NCBI GenBank assembly: GCA_027487055.1
Contig: JAIYEJ010000276.1
Span: forward strand, 1-10,882
DNA: 10,882 nucleotides
Direction of reading: 5' to 3'
From: Methylotenera sp.
Lineage (GTDB): Bacteria > Pseudomonadota > Gammaproteobacteria > Burkholderiales > Methylophilaceae
This document shows positions 7,589 through 10,882 of this stretch, piece by piece. The stretch's first letter is position 1. Every line of letters starts with the position of its first letter. Both the position numbers and the translations under genes were made by a program. Below the pieces are notes generated by a model, which was not told the DNA's origin, did no database searches, and saw only the letters and a program-made list of their open reading frames with translations.

Positions 7589-7618
7589 TGAAGCATGCCT
7601 TTTGCGCTTCAATATAAT
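7589..7618 (+). promoter_or_regulatory. Putative lpdA promoter with consensus -10
   Basis: A perfect TATAAT lies at 7613-7618, 51 bases before the lpdA ATG. No good -35 is found at 16-18 bases spacing (best candidates match only about two of six positions), so the promoter may be weak, activator-dependent or a chance match. The spacer is occupied by a hairpin-forming repeat (7590-7610), and a second dyad begins at the end of the -10. Confidence 0.45.
7590..7610. repeat. Hairpin-forming inverted repeat upstream of lpdA
   Basis: The outer arms GAAGC (7590-7594) and GCTTC (7606-7610) are perfect. An inner GC/GC pair (7597-7598 with 7604-7605) continues the stem past an AT bulge, leaving a 5-base loop. 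No T run follows, so it is not a canonical terminator for the upstream gene. It lies where an operator between -35 and -10 would be, or it may be a weak transcript end for the secreted-protein gene. Confidence 0.4.
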
Positions 7619-7642
7619 GGTTTAATGCTAAAATTTAACCAT
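7617..7642. repeat. Inverted repeat ATGGTT-N14-AACCAT at the lpdA transcription start region
   Basis: Six-base perfect arms at 7617-7622 and 7637-7642 span the expected transcription start, just past the -10. It could be an operator or a 5' leader hairpin. It does not match the PdhR operator half-site spacing (TTGGT-N3-ACCAA) known from E. coli. Confidence 0.3.
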
Positions 7643-7658
7643 ATCCTATCCAGTTTTT

Positions 7659-7664
7659 AGAAAG
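7659..7664 (+). promoter_or_regulatory. Weak ribosome binding site of lpdA
   Basis: AGAAAG lies 5 bases before the ATG at 7670. It is only a partial Shine-Dalgarno. The start is decided mainly by the lipoyl domain, which begins within the first few residues and matches the AceF N-terminus. Confidence 0.4.
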
Positions 7665-7669
7665 TTTGC

Positions 7670-9448
7670 ATGAGCAATTTGATTGAAGTTTTTGTGCCTG
7701 ATATCGGCAATTTTGATAGTGTGGATGTCATTGAAGTGTTGGTGAAAGCAGGTGATAGCATCGCTAAAGAAGATTCTCTGATGACGGTAGAATCTGACAA
7801 AGCCTCCATGGATATTCCATCGCCACTGGCGGGAACTGTCAAAGAAGTCAAAGTAAAAGTAGGCGATAAAGTTGCAAAAGGCTCGCTTATTTTAATGCTT
7901 GAAAACGCTGGAGCGAAAACTGATGATCCTGAAGCCTCTTCCAATAAGGCTTCCAGCCCTGCTCAAACGATATCATCTGAAAAAGCAGTTGAAACTATAG
8001 CCCCCCTAACCCCAGCAGCGCCTACTGGCAACAACGACATGTCAACACAATTAGTCGTGTTAGGCTCAGGCCCTGGTGGCTATACAGCCGCATTTAGGGC
8101 GGCTGATTTAGGTTTAAAAGTAGTGCTCATTGAGCGTTATGCAACCCTTGGTGGCGTGTGCTTAAACGTAGGCTGCATTCCATCTAAAGCTTTGCTTCAC
8201 ACAGCCAAAGTGATTACTGAGGCCGAAGAAACAGAACATCACGGTGTTAGTTTTGGCAAACCAAACATCGACCTTGAACACTTACGTAATTGGAAAGCAA
8301 ATGACGTTGTGGGCAAACTCACTGGCGGCTTAAGCGCAATGGCAAAACAGCGCGATGTTACTGTGGTCCAAGGAAATGGCAAATTCACCAGCGCAAATCA
8401 AATTGCCGTAACTGCTGCTGATGGCAAAATCACCACCATCGGCTTTGAAAATGCCATTATCGCAGCGGGTTCACAAGCGACTAAATTTCCTGGCGCACCA
8501 ACAGACGAACGCATTATGGACTCTACTGGCGCACTCGCTTTGACAGATATTCCTAAACGCATGTTAATTATTGGTGGAGGCATAATCGGGCTTGAAATGG
8601 GCACGGTTTACGACGCGCTAGGCTCAAAAGTAAGCGTGGTAGAGTTTATGGATGGGCTTATTACTGGGTGTGATCGCGATTTAGTGCGGCCTTTACAGAA
8701 AAGAATGGAGAAACGTTTTGAAGCGATTATGCTTTCAACCAAAGTTTCAAAAATTGAAGCAAAAAAAGACGGTATTCATGTCAGTTTCGAAGGTGAAGAC
8801 GTTCCAAAGGAACCACAAATTTACGACCGCGTGCTCGTTTCAATTGGCCGTCGTCCTAATGGCAAAAATATTGGTGCAGAAAACGCGGGTGTCGCGGTGG
8901 ATGAACGCGGTTTTATTGCGGTAGATAAACAAATGCGTACTAATGTACCGCATATTTTTGCGATTGGGGACATTGTTGGGCAACCCATGTTGGCGCACAA
9001 AGCCACGCACGAAGCAAAAGTGGCCGCAGAAGTGATTGCAGGGCATAAAACAGAGTTTGTTGCTTCGGTAATCCCGAGTGTCGCCTATACCGACCCAGAA
9101 ATCGCATGGGTAGGCATGACCGAAACTGAAGCCAAAGCCAAAGGCATTGAAGTTGAAAAGGCTTCGTTCCCATGGGCGGCTAGCGGTCGCGCATTAGCTA
9201 ACGCTAGAACGGATGGTACAACTAAACTTATTTTTGATAAAGAAACACATCGTGTGATTGGCGCAGGTATTGTGGGCACAAATGCAGGCGAGTTATTGGC
9301 AGAGGCTGTATTGGCGATTGAAATGGGTGCAGACGCGCATGACTTAGGCCTCACTATCCATGCACACCCAACCCTATCAGAAACTATTTGTTTTGCCGCT
9401 GAAATGAAAGAAGGTACTATTACCGACCTTTATATTAAAAAACGTTAG
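7670..9448 (+). CDS. lpdA: Dihydrolipoamide dehydrogenase (E3) with N-terminal lipoyl domain
   Basis: E3 reoxidises dihydrolipoamide of the pyruvate dehydrogenase complex using FAD and NAD+. The protein is 592 residues, about 120 longer than E. coli Lpd, because it starts with a lipoyl domain (about 3-80, lipoylated Lys44 in ESDKASMD) and an Ala/Pro/Ser linker (about 81-122), as in the Neisseria P64k type. The E3 part shows the FAD-binding GSGPGG (132-137), the redox disulfide Cys164/Cys169 in GGVCLNVGCIPSK, the NAD-binding GGGIIGLE (302-309), a second FAD contact AIGDIVG (431-437, Asp434), and the C-terminal catalytic dyad His566/Glu571 in HAHPTLSE. All catalytic residues are present. It sits about 4.9 kb downstream of aceF, separated by oppositely oriented genes, so it must be expressed from its own promoter or with the small secreted gene upstream. 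A bidirectional terminator overlaps its stop. Confidence 0.96.
   Translation: MSNLIEVFVPDIGNFDSVDVIEVLVKAGDSIAKEDSLMTVESDKASMDIPSPLAGTVKEVKVKVGDKVAKGSLILMLENAGAKTDDPEASSNKASSPAQTISSEKAVETIAPLTPAAPTGNNDMSTQLVVLGSGPGGYTAAFRAADLGLKVVLIERYATLGGVCLNVGCIPSKALLHTAKVITEAEETEHHGVSFGKPNIDLEHLRNWKANDVVGKLTGGLSAMAKQRDVTVVQGNGKFTSANQIAVTAADGKITTIGFENAIIAAGSQATKFPGAPTDERIMDSTGALALTDIPKRMLIIGGGIIGLEMGTVYDALGSKVSVVEFMDGLITGCDRDLVRPLQKRMEKRFEAIMLSTKVSKIEAKKDGIHVSFEGEDVPKEPQIYDRVLVSIGRRPNGKNIGAENAGVAVDERGFIAVDKQMRTNVPHIFAIGDIVGQPMLAHKATHEAKVAAEVIAGHKTEFVASVIPSVAYTDPEIAWVGMTETEAKAKGIEVEKASFPWAASGRALANARTDGTTKLIFDKETHRVIGAGIVGTNAGELLAEAVLAIEMGADAHDLGLTIHAHPTLSETICFAAEMKEGTITDLYIKKR
7685..7903 (+). repeat. Lipoyl-domain coding segment duplicated between lpdA and aceF
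   Basis: Codons 6-78 of lpdA correspond without gaps to codons 5-77 of aceF (1377-1595). By hand count 59 of 73 residues are identical, most differences are conservative, and the DNA is visibly similar throughout. It is a diverged intragenomic duplication, probably old and possibly kept similar by selection on shared partners or by gene conversion. Confidence 0.8.
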
Positions 9449-9473
9449 GTAAAATATAGCCTAGCGATTTTTT
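9437..9473. terminator. Bidirectional rho-independent terminator between lpdA and the SPOR-like gene
   Basis: The stem pairs CGTTAGG (9443-9449) with CCTAGCG (9460-9466), 7 bp with one G-T wobble, around a 10-base loop. Six T (9468-9473) follow on the plus strand. Six A (9437-9442) precede it and give six T on the minus strand. The element therefore ends both convergent transcripts. It overlaps both genes: the lpdA stop is in the left arm (9446-9448), and the minus gene's stop (9472-9474) overlaps the T run. Confidence 0.8.
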
Positions 9474-10161
9474 ATGGGCAAGTAATTGGTGCTAGATCTG
9501 TACCCACAAACTCTGGTTTAATTTTTTGTAACTCTGTTGCGGCTTCTAAACTAACAGCCTTAATCAACAGGCTACTTAACGATTTGCCTGCGCTACGCAG
9601 GGCTTTAGTTGCGTTTTTTACCCCTTTATTTTGCAACTCATTAAGTAAACTGCTGGCTAACTGTTCATCTTGAAATAGCCCAAATGAAATCGCATTTCGC
9701 CATTGTGAGTCTTGCACAATATATAATTCTTGTACACCCAAGGCTCTGATTTCAGCTGCTTTACTCTCTGCTAACTCCGCACTTTTTAGGGGTGGGTAAT
9801 ACACCCAAAAACGACGTTCTTCTATCGCAACTTGCTCTTGCTTAATTTCACTTTGCAAGCCCAATCGCGCTAATACCACTTGGGCGGCAGGTAAATTGGT
9901 TTGGGTAAAATTACCCCATGTATAACAAGTTGTTTTAACAGGTTCGCTTACTTGCGGAAATGATGTTGACTCATTTGCAATCATAGCGCTTGCTGGCTCA
10001 TTGTTAGGCATAGCATCCAAAGCTTCTTGACTTACCACGATGAGTTTTTCTGGATTGATTTCTTTATTAGCAGTCACTGGTGCTGGCGCTAGTTGATTCA
10101 TATTAAAATAGGCATACAAACCCACGTTAAGTAGCAACAACAGTAAAACGATTAATCTCAT
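9472..10161 (-). CDS. Membrane-anchored SPOR-domain-like protein
   Basis: The 229-residue product has one N-terminal membrane anchor (about 3-19, almost all Leu/Val), a low-complexity Pro/Ala/Glu/Ser linker (about 20-75) and a periplasmic C-terminal region. Residues about 117-185 look like a SPOR fold: the RFWVYYPPL strand, an Ala/Glu-rich helix, GVQELYIV, NAISFGLFQ, a second helix, then GVKN. SPOR domains bind denuded glycan strands of peptidoglycan, often at division sites, so a cell-envelope role is inferred. Two cysteines, Cys79 just before the domain and Cys228 next to the C-terminus, could pair. It starts 14 bases after the coaX stop, with AGAGAG about 7 bases before the ATG, so it is the second gene of a coaX operon. 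The coaX-SPOR order is, from memory, recurrent in betaproteobacteria. No enzyme motif is visible. Confidence 0.72.
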   Translation of the reverse strand: MRLIVLLLLLLNVGLYAYFNMNQLAPAPVTANKEINPEKLIVVSQEALDAMPNNEPASAMIANESTSFPQVSEPVKTTCYTWGNFTQTNLPAAQVVLARLGLQSEIKQEQVAIEERRFWVYYPPLKSAELAESKAAEIRALGVQELYIVQDSQWRNAISFGLFQDEQLASSLLNELQNKGVKNATKALRSAGKSLSSLLIKAVSLEAATELQKIKPEFVGTDLAPITCP

Positions 10162-10175
10162 CTTGTTTCTCTCTA

Positions 10176-10882
10176 TTAAGCTTTTGCTAACAATGCTAAA
10201 CCTTGCAATACAAGATTTTCTGTAATGATAACCTGTTTTGAATCAAGATTTAAACCATGCGCGCGCACGGCATCAGCAATTGTAAATGCATCGCCCCCAC
10301 TCAATAACAACAAAGGTGCGCGCTCACATTGTTTTTCAAGCCGTTTTAGGGTTAAGTTAATGGCACCAACTATCGCATTAACTGCACCTGTTTTAATTGC
10401 GTCAGATGTATTGATTGGAAACACTTGCCAAGTCCCCTCATCCACCTTAAGCAATGCTGCATTATCGCTTAAGCTCTGCTGCATTAAACTTAAGCCTGGC
10501 ATAATGGCGCCACCCAAAAACTCACCTGCTTGGCTGATTGCATCAATGGTCACTGCCGTGCCCGCATTCACCACCACACAAACCTGCTGGTGATGATGCC
10601 AAGCCGCAACCAAGGTTGCCCAGCGATCTGCGCCTAGTGTTGGCGCGTAATTGTTTTTTAAACCATATGCGGCTGGTGTGACTTTTAAAAACTGTATTTC
10701 TAGCGGCGTTAATAACTGCGTCACTTGTTGTGCCATTTCCAACCCAGCAACATTTGAGACAAATGCATTTTGCATTTTTTGAATAGGTAGGTTCGCATGT
10801 GCAATATCCACATTTAAACAAACCCCTTGCGATGAAAGTTGATTGTTGAAATCTAGCACCGCCCATTTAGTGCGCGTATTTC
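10176..10882 (-). CDS. coaX: Type III pantothenate kinase (5' end beyond window)
   Basis: CoaX phosphorylates pantothenate, the first step of CoA synthesis, in the cytoplasm. It belongs to the acetate/sugar kinase/Hsp70/actin (ASKHA) fold. The frame stays open through the window end and reads NTRTKWAVLD upstream of the GTG at 10859, matching the first phosphate motif DxGNTxxKW. The GTG is therefore codon 13 or so, not the start, and roughly ten residues are missing. Further motifs: LGADRW (about 10620-10637, with the Asp taken as catalytic base), VVNAGTAVTID (about 10540-10574), GGAIMPGLSLM, and LLLSGGDA near the C-terminus. Where many homologues have Asp before GTA (VxDxGTA), this one has Asn, as some betaproteobacterial versions also vary there. 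In related genomes birA often precedes coaX, but that region is not visible here. It is followed after 14 bases by the SPOR-like gene. Confidence 0.93.
   Translation of the reverse strand, partial: NTRTKWAVLDFNNQLSSQGVCLNVDIAHANLPIQKMQNAFVSNVAGLEMAQQVTQLLTPLEIQFLKVTPAAYGLKNNYAPTLGADRWATLVAAWHHHQQVCVVVNAGTAVTIDAISQAGEFLGGAIMPGLSLMQQSLSDNAALLKVDEGTWQVFPINTSDAIKTGAVNAIVGAINLTLKRLEKQCERAPLLLLSGGDAFTIADAVRAHGLNLDSKQVIITENLVLQGLALLAKA

Noticed and set aside
7617..7642. PdhR-type operator upstream of lpdA
   Set aside because: The arms are ATGGTT/AACCAT with a 14-base spacer, whereas the E. coli PdhR site is a short TTGGT-N3-ACCAA dyad. The match is superficial.
8039..9448. Separate E3 protein starting at the internal Met124 codon of lpdA
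   Set aside because: No Shine-Dalgarno precedes it, and the frame is continuous with a well-formed lipoyl domain and linker. A fused protein is the simpler reading.
10543..10866. 107-codon reverse-strand frame overlapping coaX
   Set aside because: It is in another frame over the conserved coaX region, and its product shows no family signal.

Overview
The window looks like chromosomal DNA from a low-GC betaproteobacterium. A methylotroph of the Methylophilaceae (Methylotenera/Methylophilus type) is my best guess, but the family is an inference. The grounds are the homodimeric-type pyruvate dehydrogenase E1, the E3 with its own N-terminal lipoyl domain, a coaX gene followed by a SPOR-type membrane protein, and the AT-rich codon use. 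I see no mobile element, CRISPR array, tRNA or rRNA. Gene density is high, and no gap between genes exceeds about 110 bases.

Layout: (1) Bases 1-2738 (+) hold the 3' half of aceE (pyruvate dehydrogenase E1, cut by the window edge) and a complete aceF (E2), closed by a terminator near 2755-2790. (2) Bases 2811-6963 (-) hold a two-gene operon. The upstream gene, transcribed first, is a membrane protein with a periplasmic GH17 domain (NdvC-like). Seven bases after it comes a GH17-GT2 fusion membrane protein (NdvB-like beta-glucan synthase). (3) Bases 7071-7562 (+), divergent from that operon, encode a small secreted protein of unknown function. (4) Bases 7670-9448 (+) encode lpdA, the E3 of the dehydrogenase, with its own lipoyl domain. 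(5) Bases 9472-10882 (-) encode a SPOR-like anchored protein and coaX (type III pantothenate kinase), whose 5' end lies beyond the window. A compact bidirectional terminator separates lpdA from the SPOR gene.

How the genes work together: AceE, AceF and LpdA form the pyruvate dehydrogenase complex, which converts pyruvate to acetyl-CoA. CoaX makes 4'-phosphopantothenate for the CoA that the complex uses. The NdvC/NdvB-like pair probably makes and remodels a periplasmic or extracellular beta-1,3 (possibly beta-1,3;1,6, possibly cyclic) glucan. The GT2 domain would polymerise on the cytoplasmic side, and two periplasmic GH17 domains, both with intact catalytic glutamates, would branch, elongate or cyclise the product.

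The most notable points are the roughly 4.9 kb split between aceEF and lpdA filled by the glucan locus, the pairing of two GH17 membrane proteins, the uncharacterised secreted protein beside them, and the symmetric terminator at 9437-9473.
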